From NCBI RefSeq assembly GCF_005405885.1, contig NZ_BJFL01000033.1:13909-53452 (forward strand): a stretch of DNA of 39,544 bases. Direction: 5' to 3'. Numbering within the stretch: position 1 is the stretch's first letter; every line of letters starts with the position of its first letter. Source of the stretch: Gandjariella thermophila. Its GTDB lineage: Bacteria > Actinomycetota > Actinomycetes > Mycobacteriales > Pseudonocardiaceae. Below the pieces are notes generated by a model. That model saw nothing but the letters and a program-made list of their open reading frames with translations, made no database searches and was not told the origin of the DNA. Position numbers and translations under genes: made by a program. This document shows positions 22,999 through 31,769 of the stretch, one piece after another.

Positions 22999-23868
22999 AT
23001 GGCAGACCATCTCGGGGCGACCGTGCGGGAGCTGGCCGGCCCGCCGAACCTCGCCCTGCTCTACCCGAAGGCCCTGCTCACCGCGTTCGGCCGGCGCGGG
23101 GAGGGCCTGCCCACCACCCAGTACCTGCGACGCCCGGTCACCGTCGACCCCGGCCACCTGGCCCGTTACGCCGAGGTCTGCGGCTTCACCGCCGGTGACG
23201 AGCTGCCGCTGACCTACCCGCACGTGCTGGCCTTTCCCATGGCCATGCGGCTGATGACCGACGGCGACTTCCCGTTCCCGCTGCCCGGCCTGGTGCACGT
23301 CGGCAACCGGATCACCCGGCGCCGGCCGCTGCGCGCCGGGGAGCCGCTGGAGCTGCGGGTGTGGGTGGAGAACCTGCGGCCGCACGAGAAGGGCCGGCAA
23401 CTCGACGTGGTCAGCACGGCCAGTGTGGCCGGCGAGGAGGTGTGGACCGACGTCAGCACCTACCTCCGGCGTGGCGGCGGCAGCTCCGCGGCGGGCTCCG
23501 GCGAGCGCGCCGAGCCGCCCGCACCGACCGCGGTGTGGCGGGTCACCGACGACATCGGCCGGCGGTACGCGGCGGTGTCCGGTGACCGCAACCCCATCCA
23601 CCTGCACCCGCTGACCGCGCGGCTGTTCGGCTTCCCGCGGGCGATCGCGCACGGCATGTGGACCAAGGCGCGCTGCCTGGCCGAGCTGGCCGGCCGGCTG
23701 CCCGACGCCTGCACCGTGGACGTGCGGTTCAGGGCGCCGGTGCTGCTGCCCGCCACGGTGCACTTCGCCTCCTGGGCGGAGCCGGACGGCTGGGGGTTCG
23801 CCGTGCATGACGCGGCGACCGGCCGGCCGCACCTGGAGGGCACCGCCGGCCACGCCTTGTCCGACTAA
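22999..23868 (+). CDS. htdX: MaoC-like (R)-3-hydroxyacyl hydratase/dehydratase
   Basis: This 289-residue double hot-dog hydratase lies nine bases after fabG4. The carboxy-terminal repeat has the hydratase-2 motif YAAVSGDRNPIHLHPLTARL with the catalytic Asp and His, followed by FPRAIAHGMW. The amino-terminal repeat is degenerate, as in HtdX-type proteins of this length. It would dehydrate 3-hydroxyacyl-CoA or the reverse, in series with the FabG4-like reductase. Its stop is one base before the second operator pair. The symbol follows synteny with Rv0241c beside fabG4. Confidence 0.88.
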   Translation: MADHLGATVRELAGPPNLALLYPKALLTAFGRRGEGLPTTQYLRRPVTVDPGHLARYAEVCGFTAGDELPLTYPHVLAFPMAMRLMTDGDFPFPLPGLVHVGNRITRRRPLRAGEPLELRVWVENLRPHEKGRQLDVVSTASVAGEEVWTDVSTYLRRGGGSSAAGSGERAEPPAPTAVWRVTDDIGRRYAAVSGDRNPIHLHPLTARLFGFPRAIAHGMWTKARCLAELAGRLPDACTVDVRFRAPVLLPATVHFASWAEPDGWGFAVHDAATGRPHLEGTAGHALSD

Positions 23869-23869
23869 C

Positions 23870-23898
23870 CTACTGGCGAGTAGACTTACTCACGAGTA
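23870..23898. promoter_or_regulatory. Second operator pair, upstream of the SCP2/dehydrogenase genes
   Basis: TACTGGCGAGTA (23871-23882, inside a 14-bp near-palindrome) and TACTCACGAGTA (23887-23898) are spaced 16 bp start to start. They lie 16 to 44 bases before the SCP2 gene. The same sequence and spacing occur at 21596-21623, which ties both transcription units to one regulator. Confidence 0.75.
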
Positions 23899-23914
23899 GA
23901 TAGCGAGGTTTGCC

Positions 23915-24562
23915 ATGACCAACACCGAGTTGACCGCCGCGAACCTGAGCCAGCTCAGCCCCGCGCGGCTCGTCGATGCGCTGCGCGCGGTCGATCCGGC
24001 GGCGCTGGGCGATCTGGACATCGACGCCATCGCCGGCGCCGTGGACCCGAAGAAGCTCGGCAAGCGGGAGTTCGCCGACCTGCTGGCCGTGATCACCGAA
24101 CTGGCCGACCGGGCGCCCACCCTGCGGCTGGACGGGCTGAGCGCGGAGAACTTCGCCCGGCTGATCTCCCGCGCGTCCAAGGACGGCATCGATGCCGCGC
24201 TCGCCGAGCCGGCGGTGCGGCGCAGGGTGCTGGACGAGGTCTTCCGCCGGATGGAGGTGCACTTCAGGGCCGACCGCGCCGGCTCGACCAGGGCGGTCGT
24301 GCACTGGCGGATCTCCGGCGGCTCCGGCGAGGACGGCTATGACCGCTACGAGACGGTGATCGAGAACGGCACGTGCCGGGTGAACCGGGAGCCCGAGCGG
24401 GAGCCGCGGTGCACCGTGACGCTGTCCCCGGTGGACTTCCTGAAGCTGGTCACCGGCAACGCCTCCGCGCCGCTTCTGTTCATGAGCGGCAAGTTGAAGG
24501 TGGCCGGGGACCTCGGTTTCGCCGCCGGGCTGACCAGCCTGTTCAACATTCCCAAGGCATAG
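23915..24562 (+). CDS. SCP2 sterol-binding domain protein
   Basis: This is a 215-residue protein. Residues 1-85 form a helical domain with SPARLVDALRAVDP and LGDLDIDAIAGAV-type repeats. Residues about 95-215 match the SCP2 lipid-transfer fold: AVVHWRISGG, then YETVIENGTCRV, PRCTVTLSPVDFLKLVTGNA, and LLFMSGKLKVAGDLGFA. The fold binds long acyl chains or sterols in a hydrophobic tunnel. The gene follows the second operator pair and precedes the acyl-CoA dehydrogenase by 36 bases, so it probably presents acyl substrates to these enzymes or buffers them. It is soluble and cytoplasmic by sequence. Confidence 0.85.
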   Translation: MTNTELTAANLSQLSPARLVDALRAVDPAALGDLDIDAIAGAVDPKKLGKREFADLLAVITELADRAPTLRLDGLSAENFARLISRASKDGIDAALAEPAVRRRVLDEVFRRMEVHFRADRAGSTRAVVHWRISGGSGEDGYDRYETVIENGTCRVNREPEREPRCTVTLSPVDFLKLVTGNASAPLLFMSGKLKVAGDLGFAAGLTSLFNIPKA

Positions 24563-24598
24563 ACACGCGATCCGAAGATCCGAAAGAGGAAACGCCGC

Positions 24599-25813
24599 AT
24601 GGCTGGTTTCTCCCTCGAGTTGAACGAGGACCAGACCGATCTCCGGGACTGGGTACACGGCTTCGCCAAGGAGTACATCCGCCCCGCCGCCAGCGAGTGG
24701 GACGAGCGCGAGGAGACCCCCTGGCCGATCATCCAGGAGGCCGCCAAGATCGGCCTGTACGGCTTCGAGTCCCTGGCCACCTGGTTCTCCGACCCGACGG
24801 GCCTCTCCCTGCCCATCGCCACCGAGGAGCTGTTCTGGGGAGACGCGGGCATCGCGCTGTCGCTGATGGGTACCGGCCTGGCCGCCGCGGGCATCTTCGC
24901 CGGCGGTGACCCGGACCAGCTCGCCGAGTGGGTGCCGCAGTGCTTCGGCGACGAGAACGACCCGAAGGTGGCCGCGTTCTGCGCCTCCGAGCCGCAGGCC
25001 GGCTCGGACGTCGCGGGCTACCGCACCCGCGCCCGCTACGACGAGGCCACCGACGAGTGGGTGATCAACGGCCAGAAGGCGTGGGCCACCAACGGCGGCA
25101 TCGCCAACGTCTACGTGGTGATGGCCGTGGTCGACCCGGACCTGGGCGCCCGGGGCCAGGCCGGGTTCATCATCCCGCCGGGCACACCGGGAGTGCGGCC
25201 CACCAAGAAGATCAAGAAGCACGGGCTGCGCGCGTCCAACACCGCCGACGTGTTCTTCGACGACGTCCGGGTGCCCGGCCGCTGCGTGCTCGGTGGCCGG
25301 GAGAAGCTGGAGGCGCGGCTGGCCAGGGCGCGCGAGGGCAAGAGCTCCGCGGGCCAGGCGGCGATGGCCACGTTCGAGACCACCCGGCCCACGGTCGGCG
25401 CCATGGCCGTCGGCGTGGCCCGCGCCGCGTACGAGTACGCGCTGGAGTACGCCAGGGACCGCGAGGCGTTCGGCCGCAAGATCATCGAGAACCAGTCGAT
25501 CGCCTTCGACCTGGCCAACATGAAGCTGGAGATCGACGCGGCCCGGCTGCTGGTGTGGCGGGCCGCCTGGATGGGCCGCAACGACGTGCCGTTCACCGCG
25601 GGCGAGGGCTCGATGTCCAAGCTCAAGGCCGGCGAGGTCGCGGTGTGGGCCACCGAGCGGGCGATCCAGATTCTCGGCGGCGCCGGATACACCCGGGAGC
25701 ACCCGGTCGAGCGGATGCACCGGGACGCCAAGATCTTCACGATCTTCGAGGGCACCTCCGAAATTCAGCGCCTGGTGATTTCGCGGCTCATCTCGGGGAT
25801 ACACATTCGTTAG
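24599..25813 (+). CDS. Acyl-CoA dehydrogenase
   Basis: This is a 404-residue flavoenzyme of standard length that oxidises acyl-CoA to enoyl-CoA. ASEPQAGSDVAGY and GQKAWATNGGIAN are the middle-domain signatures. YARDREAFGRKIIENQSIAF lies in the carboxy-terminal helices, and Glu384 in IFEGTSEIQRL is the catalytic base region. The ATG is preceded by AAAGAGGAAA. It lies downstream of the SCP2 gene and its operator pair and is probably co-transcribed. It is much shorter than FadE5, which sits near this cluster in mycobacteria, so it is not that orthologue. Confidence 0.92.
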   Translation: MAGFSLELNEDQTDLRDWVHGFAKEYIRPAASEWDEREETPWPIIQEAAKIGLYGFESLATWFSDPTGLSLPIATEELFWGDAGIALSLMGTGLAAAGIFAGGDPDQLAEWVPQCFGDENDPKVAAFCASEPQAGSDVAGYRTRARYDEATDEWVINGQKAWATNGGIANVYVVMAVVDPDLGARGQAGFIIPPGTPGVRPTKKIKKHGLRASNTADVFFDDVRVPGRCVLGGREKLEARLARAREGKSSAGQAAMATFETTRPTVGAMAVGVARAAYEYALEYARDREAFGRKIIENQSIAFDLANMKLEIDAARLLVWRAAWMGRNDVPFTAGEGSMSKLKAGEVAVWATERAIQILGGAGYTREHPVERMHRDAKIFTIFEGTSEIQRLVISRLISGIHIR

Positions 25814-25939
25814 AAACCAGTAAGGACGGATGGGCGCCTGGCTCGTTAGCCCGATAGGACGAATCCACGCGACGTTCCAGGCGAGTGCATCAGGCATCGC
25901 CGGCCCGCGGGGTTCCGGATCGGAAAGGAGACCGCGCTG

Positions 25940-27562
25940 GTGAACTCGTTCTCTCGGGCCCTCCGCGGGTCGGCGCACGCGATCCACGGCGTCCGTGTCC
26001 TGTCCCGGGCGGGCCTGGTGCGCCCATCCCACCTCGGCCAGGCGCTGTCCCGACTGACCGAGGTGCGCCGGTGGGGACCGCTGGCCGGGTCGGTGCGGCG
26101 GGCGGCCCGGATGGCACCTGACACCGTGGCCCTGATCGACGAACTCGGCTCGTCCACCTACGCCGACCTGGACCGGCGGTCGAACGCGCTGGCCCGGTCG
26201 CTGCGCCGATGGCGGTTCCGCCCCGGGCAGACCATCGGAGTGCTCTGCCGGGACCACGGCTGGATGGTGGAGACCCTGGCCGCGTGCGCCAAGCTGGGCA
26301 TCGACGCGCTGCTGCTCAACACCGGGCTGGCCGCGCCGCAGCTGGCCGACGTGGTCAGGCGGGAGAACGTGGGACTGCTGATCCACGACGAGGAGTTCTT
26401 CCCCGCCCTCGGCGAGGTGCCCCCGACCCTGCCCCGGGTGCTGGCCTGGTCCGAGACGCCGCGGCCGGGGTGGCCGACGGTGGAGGAACTGATCGGCAAG
26501 TCGCCCGCCGACGACCTGCCGGAGCCGGAACGTCCCGGTTCGGTGGTGTTGCTGACCAGCGGCACCACCGGACGGCCCAAGGGCGCCCGCCGGGAGCTCA
26601 AGTCCGGCCTGGTCGCCGCCGACTTCCTGGACCGGGTACCGCTGCAGACCGGCGAGCGTTACTTCGTGGCCGCGCCGCTGTTCCACGGGGTGGGCTTCTC
26701 CCAGTTCGTGCTCACCCTGGCGCTCGGGTCCACGCTGGTGGTGCGCCGCCGGTTCGACCCCCTGACCGTGGTGCGCGCCCTGCACAACCACCGGTGCACG
26801 GCGCTGGCGCTGGTACCCACCATGCTGCAGCGCATCGTCGACCTGGGTCCGGACACCCTGGCCGGGTTCGACCTGTCCAGCCTGCGTATCGTGCTCACCT
26901 CCGGCTCGGCGCTGCCCACCGCGCTGGCCACGCAGGCGATGGACGTGCTCGGCGACGTCCTCTACAACCTGTACGGCTCCACCGAGGTGGCGGTGGCCAG
27001 CGTGGCCACCCCCGGAGAGTTGCGGGCGGCGCCGGGTACCGTGGGCCGCCCACCGGGCAACTGCACGGTGCGGCTGTACGACCGGCAGGATCGGCCGATC
27101 CGGGATCCCAACACCGTGGGCCGGATCTTCGTGGGCAGCGACCTGGCCTTCGGCGGCTACACCGGCGGCGGCCGCAAGGACGTCATCGACGAGCTGATCG
27201 GCACCGGGGACCTGGGCCACTTCGACGAGAACGGGCTGCTGTTCATCGACGGCCGGGAAGACGACATGATCGTCTCCGGCGGGGAGAACGTGTTTCCCGG
27301 CGAGGTGGAGGACCTGCTCGCGAAGCACCACAAGATCAAGGACGTGGCGGTGATCGGCGTGCCGGACCCCGAGTTCGGCCAGCGGTTGCGCGCGTTCGTG
27401 GTGCCCATCCCCGGCGCCCAGGTCGACCCGGAGGGGTTGAAGCGGTTCGTGCGCGCCTCGCTGGCCCGGCACAAGGTGCCCCGCGACGTGCTGCTGGTAC
27501 CGAGCATCCCGCGCAACGCCACCGGCAAGATCCTCAAACGCAAGCTGGCCGAACGGGCGTAA
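25940..27562 (+). CDS. Long-chain fatty-acid-CoA ligase (FadD type)
   Basis: This is a 540-residue ANL-superfamily enzyme that adenylates a fatty acid and transfers it to CoA. TSGTTGRPKG at residues about 206-215 is the AMP-binding loop. YGSTEVA binds the adenylate, GTGDLGHFDENG holds the ribose-binding Asp, and SGGENVFPGEVED is the hinge. Lys530 in NATGKILK is the catalytic lysine. GTG 25940 follows AAAGGAG by 9 to 10 bases. The first 60 residues are longer than in many FadD proteins, as in the FadD12 group. It lies 126 bp after the dehydrogenase and would supply the pathway with acyl-CoA. Confidence 0.9.
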   Translation: MNSFSRALRGSAHAIHGVRVLSRAGLVRPSHLGQALSRLTEVRRWGPLAGSVRRAARMAPDTVALIDELGSSTYADLDRRSNALARSLRRWRFRPGQTIGVLCRDHGWMVETLAACAKLGIDALLLNTGLAAPQLADVVRRENVGLLIHDEEFFPALGEVPPTLPRVLAWSETPRPGWPTVEELIGKSPADDLPEPERPGSVVLLTSGTTGRPKGARRELKSGLVAADFLDRVPLQTGERYFVAAPLFHGVGFSQFVLTLALGSTLVVRRRFDPLTVVRALHNHRCTALALVPTMLQRIVDLGPDTLAGFDLSSLRIVLTSGSALPTALATQAMDVLGDVLYNLYGSTEVAVASVATPGELRAAPGTVGRPPGNCTVRLYDRQDRPIRDPNTVGRIFVGSDLAFGGYTGGGRKDVIDELIGTGDLGHFDENGLLFIDGREDDMIVSGGENVFPGEVEDLLAKHHKIKDVAVIGVPDPEFGQRLRAFVVPIPGAQVDPEGLKRFVRASLARHKVPRDVLLVPSIPRNATGKILKRKLAERA

Positions 27563-27652
27563 CCGGCCGGGGTGTCGCGTCCGCCACGGCGAGCGGCGGA
27601 AACGGCACCCCGGCTACCGATGCCGGCGCCGTCCAGGCACGATCGAGGCATC

Positions 27653-30175
27653 ATGACGCTCATCGACCAGTTGCCGGACAACCCGGACCCGGACGCCCTC
27701 TTCGACGCCTTCTCCTCCTGGGCGGAGAAACAGGGTTTCACCCTCTACCCCACCCAGCAGGACGCGCTCATCGAGATCGTCTCCCGGTCCAACGTCATCC
27801 TCAGCACCCCCACCGGGTCCGGCAAGAGCATGGTCGCCACCGGTGCGCACTTCACCGCCCTCGCGCACGGCCGCCGCACCTTCTACACCGCGCCGATCAA
27901 GGCGCTGGTGTCGGAGAAGTTCTTCGCGCTGTGCGAGGTCTTCGGCCCGGCCAACGTCGGCATGCTCACCGGCGACGCCAGCGTCAACGAATCCGCCCCG
28001 ATCATCTGCTGCACCGCGGAGATCCTGGCCAACATCGCGCTGCGGGACGGCGCGGATGCCGACGTCGGCCAGGTGGTGATGGACGAGTTCCACTTCTACG
28101 CCGAACCGGACCGGGGCTGGGCCTGGCAGGTACCGCTGCTGGAACTGCCGCACGCGCAGTTCCTGCTGATGTCCGCCACGCTCGGCGACGTCACCTTCTT
28201 CGAGAAGGACCTGACCCGCCGCACCGGCCGGGTCACCACCACGGTGCGTTCCGCGGAACGCCCGGTGCCGCTGCACTTCCGCTACGTCACCACGCCGCTG
28301 CACGAGACGCTGGAGGAACTGCTCGCCACCCACGACGCGCCCGTCTACGTCGTGCACTTCACCCAGGCCTCGGCGGTGGAGCGGGCGCAGGCGCTGATGA
28401 GCATCAACGTGTGCACCCGCGCGGAGAAGGACGCCATCGCCGAGGCGATCGGCGGCTTCCGGTTCGCCGCCGGGTTCGGCCGAACGCTGTCCCGGCTGGT
28501 GCGGCACGGCATCGGCGTGCACCACGCGGGCATGCTGCCCCGGTACCGGCGGCTGGTGGAGCGGCTGGCCCAGGCCGGCCACCTGAAGATCATCTGTGGC
28601 ACGGACACCCTGGGCGTCGGCATCAACGTGCCGATCCGCACCGTGCTGTTCACCGCGCTGACCAAGTTCGACGGCACGCGCACCCGGCACCTCAAGGCCC
28701 GCGAGTTCCACCAGATCGCCGGCCGCGCCGGCCGGGCCGGCTACGACACCGTGGGCAACGTCGTGGTGCAGGCGCCCGAGCACGTGATCGAGAACGAGAA
28801 GGCACTGGCCAAGGCGGGGGACGACCCGAAGAAGCGGCGCAAGGTGGTGCGCAAGAAGCCGCCCGAGGGGTTCGTGTCCTGGGGCGAGAAAACCTTCGAG
28901 AAGCTGGTCGAGGCCGAGCCCGAGCCGCTGACCTCCAGCTTCACCGTCACCCACGCGATGCTGCTGAACGTCATCGCCCGGCCGGGCAACGCGTTCGAGC
29001 ACATGCGCCACCTGCTCACCGACAACCACGAGAGCCCGCCCGCACAGCGGAGGCACATCCTCCGCGCCATCGCCATCTACCGGGCCTTACTGGCCGCCGG
29101 GGTGGTCGAGCGGATCGACCCGCCGGACGAGCAGGGCCGCATCGTCCGGCTCACCGGCGACCTGCAACTCGACTTCGCGCTCAACCAGCCGCTGTCGCCG
29201 TTCGCGCTGGCCGCGATCGACCTGCTGGACCGGGAAGCCGCCGGTTACCCACTGGACGTGCTGTCCGTCATCGAGTCCACTCTGGACGATCCACGGCAGG
29301 TGCTGTCGGCGCAGGAGTTCAAGGCCAGAGGCGAGGCCATGGCCGAGATGAAGGCCGAGGGCATGGAGTACGAGCAGCGGATGGAACTGCTCGACGACAT
29401 CAGCTACCCCCAGCCGCTGGCCGAGCTGCTGGAGGCCGCCTACACCACGTACCGCCGCGGCCACCCGTGGGTGGCCGACCACCGGCTGTCGCCCAAGTCG
29501 GTGGCCCGCGACCTGTACGAGCGGGCAATGAACTTCCCCGAGTACATCCGGTTCTACGGGCTGGCCCGCTCCGAGGGTGTGGTGCTGCGCTACCTGGCCG
29601 ACGCGTACAAGGCGCTGCGGCAGACCGTGCCCGAGGAGGCCAAGACCGACGAGCTGAACGACGTGGTCGAATGGCTCGGCGAACTGGTCCGCCAGGTGGA
29701 CTCCAGCCTGCTGGACGAGTGGGAGCGGCTGCTCGACCCGGAGGCCGCGCCGAGCGCGGACGTGGTGGACCAGGGACCGCCGGCGGTGACGGCGAATCGG
29801 CGGGCGTTCCGCGTGCTGGTGCGCAACGAGATGTTCCGGCGGGTGCAGCTCGCCGCCCGGCGGGACTACCAGGCGCTGGGCGAACTGGACGCGGACGACG
29901 GCTGGGACGCCGAGCGGTGGGCCGAGGCCGTGGAGCCGTACTTCGACGAGCACGAGGAGATCGGCACCGGGCCGGACGCCCGCGGCCCCGCGCTGTTCCT
30001 GGTGGACGAGCGGCCCGACCGGTGGGAGGTGCGGCAGATCTTCGCCGACCCGGCCGGGAACCACGACTGGGGCATCAACGCCGAGGTCGATCTCGCGGCA
30101 TCCGACGAGGCCGGCGGCGCGGTGGTCCGGATAACCTCCGTGGGCGAGCTCGGCGGGGGCTGGCAGGACGGCTGA
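27653..30175 (+). CDS. DEAD/DEAH-box (Ski2-like) helicase with DUF3516
   Basis: This is an 840-residue ATP-dependent nucleic-acid helicase. STPTGSGKS is motif I, MDEFHF motif II (DExH form), MSATLG motif III, and HQIAGRAGRAGYD motif VI, all within the first 380 residues. The rest is the DUF3516 region (RRHILRAIAIYRALLAAGVV, then NFPEYIRFYGLARSEGVVLRYL), the arrangement of a conserved actinobacterial helicase of this size. ATG 27653 is preferred over an upstream ATG that would add 27 Pro/Arg-rich residues. Its role is presumably RNA metabolism or repair. It is unrelated to the neighbouring fatty-acid genes. Confidence 0.88.
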   Translation: MTLIDQLPDNPDPDALFDAFSSWAEKQGFTLYPTQQDALIEIVSRSNVILSTPTGSGKSMVATGAHFTALAHGRRTFYTAPIKALVSEKFFALCEVFGPANVGMLTGDASVNESAPIICCTAEILANIALRDGADADVGQVVMDEFHFYAEPDRGWAWQVPLLELPHAQFLLMSATLGDVTFFEKDLTRRTGRVTTTVRSAERPVPLHFRYVTTPLHETLEELLATHDAPVYVVHFTQASAVERAQALMSINVCTRAEKDAIAEAIGGFRFAAGFGRTLSRLVRHGIGVHHAGMLPRYRRLVERLAQAGHLKIICGTDTLGVGINVPIRTVLFTALTKFDGTRTRHLKAREFHQIAGRAGRAGYDTVGNVVVQAPEHVIENEKALAKAGDDPKKRRKVVRKKPPEGFVSWGEKTFEKLVEAEPEPLTSSFTVTHAMLLNVIARPGNAFEHMRHLLTDNHESPPAQRRHILRAIAIYRALLAAGVVERIDPPDEQGRIVRLTGDLQLDFALNQPLSPFALAAIDLLDREAAGYPLDVLSVIESTLDDPRQVLSAQEFKARGEAMAEMKAEGMEYEQRMELLDDISYPQPLAELLEAAYTTYRRGHPWVADHRLSPKSVARDLYERAMNFPEYIRFYGLARSEGVVLRYLADAYKALRQTVPEEAKTDELNDVVEWLGELVRQVDSSLLDEWERLLDPEAAPSADVVDQGPPAVTANRRAFRVLVRNEMFRRVQLAARRDYQALGELDADDGWDAERWAEAVEPYFDEHEEIGTGPDARGPALFLVDERPDRWEVRQIFADPAGNHDWGINAEVDLAASDEAGGAVVRITSVGELGGGWQDG

Positions 30176-30197
30176 CGCGGACATCACGGGGGGGACC

Positions 30198-31373
30198 ATG
30201 ACGAAGGCGCTGATCATCGGTGCGGGTATCACGGGCGCGGTCACCGCGATGGCGCTGCGCAAGGCCGGCATCGAGGCGGTGATCTACGAGGCGTATCCGA
30301 CCGGGGCCGACGACATCGGCGCGTTCCTGACCATCATGCCCAACGGCCTGACCGCGCTGCGGGCCGTCGAGGCCGACCAGGTGGTGCGGGACAACTCCTT
30401 CCCCGCCCGGAGCATCGAGGTGTTCCGCGGCGGGAAGCAGGTGGGCGCGCGGCCGCTGGGCGGAGGCGCGGATGGCCCGCGCACGCTCAAGCGCGCCGGG
30501 CTGTACCGGGTGCTGCACGACGAGGCCGCCCGGCGCGGCATTCGCCTGGAACACGGCAGGCGGCTGACGCGCGCCGAGGTCACCGTCTCGGGCGGCGTGG
30601 TGGCGGGCTTCGCCGACGGCAGCACGGCCGAGGGCGACCTGCTGGTCGGCGCGGACGGCATCCACTCGACCACGCGGACGATCATCGACCCCGTCGCGCC
30701 ACCGCCCCGCTACACCGGTCTGAACATCCTCTACGGCTACACGCGCGCCACGTCGTTCCCGCCGGCGAGCGACGCGTACCGGATGATCTACGGCAGGCGG
30801 GCGTTCTTCGGTTACACCACCGCGCCGGACGGCGAGACCTGGTGGTTCGCCCGGCTGCCCGGGGCCGAGCGGGGCAAGGACACCACGGGTGAGCAGTGGA
30901 AGCGACTGGCGATCGAGGCGTTCGCCGGGGACGACTCCCCCGCCGTCGACATCGTCCGCGCGACCGGGGACGACGTCATCGGCGGCAACTCCTACGACGT
31001 TCCCTCCACGCCGAACTGGTACCGCGGGCCGCTGGTGCTGGCCGGCGACGCCGCGCACGCCGCGTCCCCCGCGGCCGCGCAGGGCGCCTCGATGGCCGTC
31101 GAGGACAGCATCGTGCTGGCCAAGTGCCTGCGCGACCTGCCCGGTGTCGAGGAGGCGTTCGAGACGTACGTGCGGCTGCGCCGGAACCGGGTGGAGCGGC
31201 TCGTGGCGGCCAGCGCGGAGCAGGCCAGGAACGCGAGTCCCGGCCGCCTCCGGCGGATCCTCCGTGGACTCCGGCTGCCCGCGGTGTTCAATCGGAACCG
31301 AGGAAACCCCCGTGGCTGGCTGTACGACCACCACATCGACTGGGACACACCGGTCACGCTCGGCGCCGAGTGA
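30198..31373 (+). CDS. FAD-dependent monooxygenase (aromatic hydroxylase type)
   Basis: This is a 391-residue class A flavin monooxygenase. ALIIGAGITGAVTAMALRKAG is the amino-terminal dinucleotide motif ending in an acidic residue (VIYEA). The middle GD-like motif reads LLVGADGIHSTTR. LVLAGDAAHAASPAAAQGASM binds FAD ribityl and pyrophosphate. The length is normal for single-component hydroxylases that use NAD(P)H. The ATG follows CACGGGGGGGACC. The substrate cannot be read from the sequence. A PaaX-like regulator and a channel remnant lie downstream but on different units. Confidence 0.88.
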   Translation: MTKALIIGAGITGAVTAMALRKAGIEAVIYEAYPTGADDIGAFLTIMPNGLTALRAVEADQVVRDNSFPARSIEVFRGGKQVGARPLGGGADGPRTLKRAGLYRVLHDEAARRGIRLEHGRRLTRAEVTVSGGVVAGFADGSTAEGDLLVGADGIHSTTRTIIDPVAPPPRYTGLNILYGYTRATSFPPASDAYRMIYGRRAFFGYTTAPDGETWWFARLPGAERGKDTTGEQWKRLAIEAFAGDDSPAVDIVRATGDDVIGGNSYDVPSTPNWYRGPLVLAGDAAHAASPAAAQGASMAVEDSIVLAKCLRDLPGVEEAFETYVRLRRNRVERLVAASAEQARNASPGRLRRILRGLRLPAVFNRNRGNPRGWLYDHHIDWDTPVTLGAE

Positions 31374-31405
31374 GGTGGCCGCCGCCGAACGAGCGAGGGG
31401 AACCG

Positions 31406-31672
31406 ATGGACGCGAACACCTCCCGGCTGGAATCCTTCAGCGACGGCGTGTTCGCCGTGGCGATCACCCTGCCGGTTCTCCAGATCACGGTGCCGGAGGT
31501 GGAGTCGGGCCACCGGGCACGACACCGAGGTCGCCGCGGCCACGCTCGGCGTGGCGATGACGCTCATGGGAGTCAGCTTCGCCGCGCTGTGGACCTACGC
31601 GGTCCGGCATCCACGGCTGCCGCAGCCGGCCGTTGACCTGGCCAAGGCGCGGGCCACCGTTCCGCGATTCGC
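31406..31672 (+). pseudogene. TMEM175-type K+ channel (DUF1211) remnant
   Basis: ATG 31406, after a GAGGGGAA site, opens 33 codons matching the start of bacterial TMEM175 channels (RLESFSDGVFAVAITLPVLQI), which includes the FSDGVFAIAIT filter-helix motif. At about 31505-31520 the homology moves to another frame and to a later helix (EVAAATLGVAMTLMGVSFAALWTYAV, cut at the residue limit for this note), then fades near 31670. The second filter segment and the end are absent. It reads as a gene reduced by internal deletion and frameshift. Confidence 0.6.
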
Positions 31673-31688
31673 TGGCTGCTCACTTACG

Positions 31689-31750
31689 AAGGCGCCCTGC
31701 CGCCTACCCTCTTCCCGATCGAGAACGTCGCTCCGTGAGGGTGGCGCCTT
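31689..31750. terminator. Candidate bidirectional terminator hairpin
   Basis: AAGGCGCC (31689-31696) plus ACCCTC (31706-31711) pair with GAGGGTGGCGCCTT (31737-31750), giving 14 base pairs with a 9-base bulge on one side and a 25-base loop. It lies between the rightward channel remnant and the stop of the leftward PaaX-like gene. There is no U-tract. Confidence 0.35.
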
Positions 31751-31769
31751 GGCCGCCACCGCGCGGCCG

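Noticed and set aside
24599-25813. The dehydrogenase as the FadE5 orthologue
   Set aside because: FadE5 proteins are about 600 residues; this one has the ordinary 400-residue architecture.
23870-27472. A 1,200-codon open frame on the minus strand
   Set aside because: It lies antisense to the SCP2, dehydrogenase and ligase genes, which have clear motifs. Its product is His/Gly/Arg/Gln-rich without any domain, as expected of a high-GC shadow frame.
26209-30201. A 1,330-codon open frame on the plus strand
   Set aside because: It runs in another frame through the ligase and helicase genes and encodes Arg/Ala/Gly-rich sequence with no motif.
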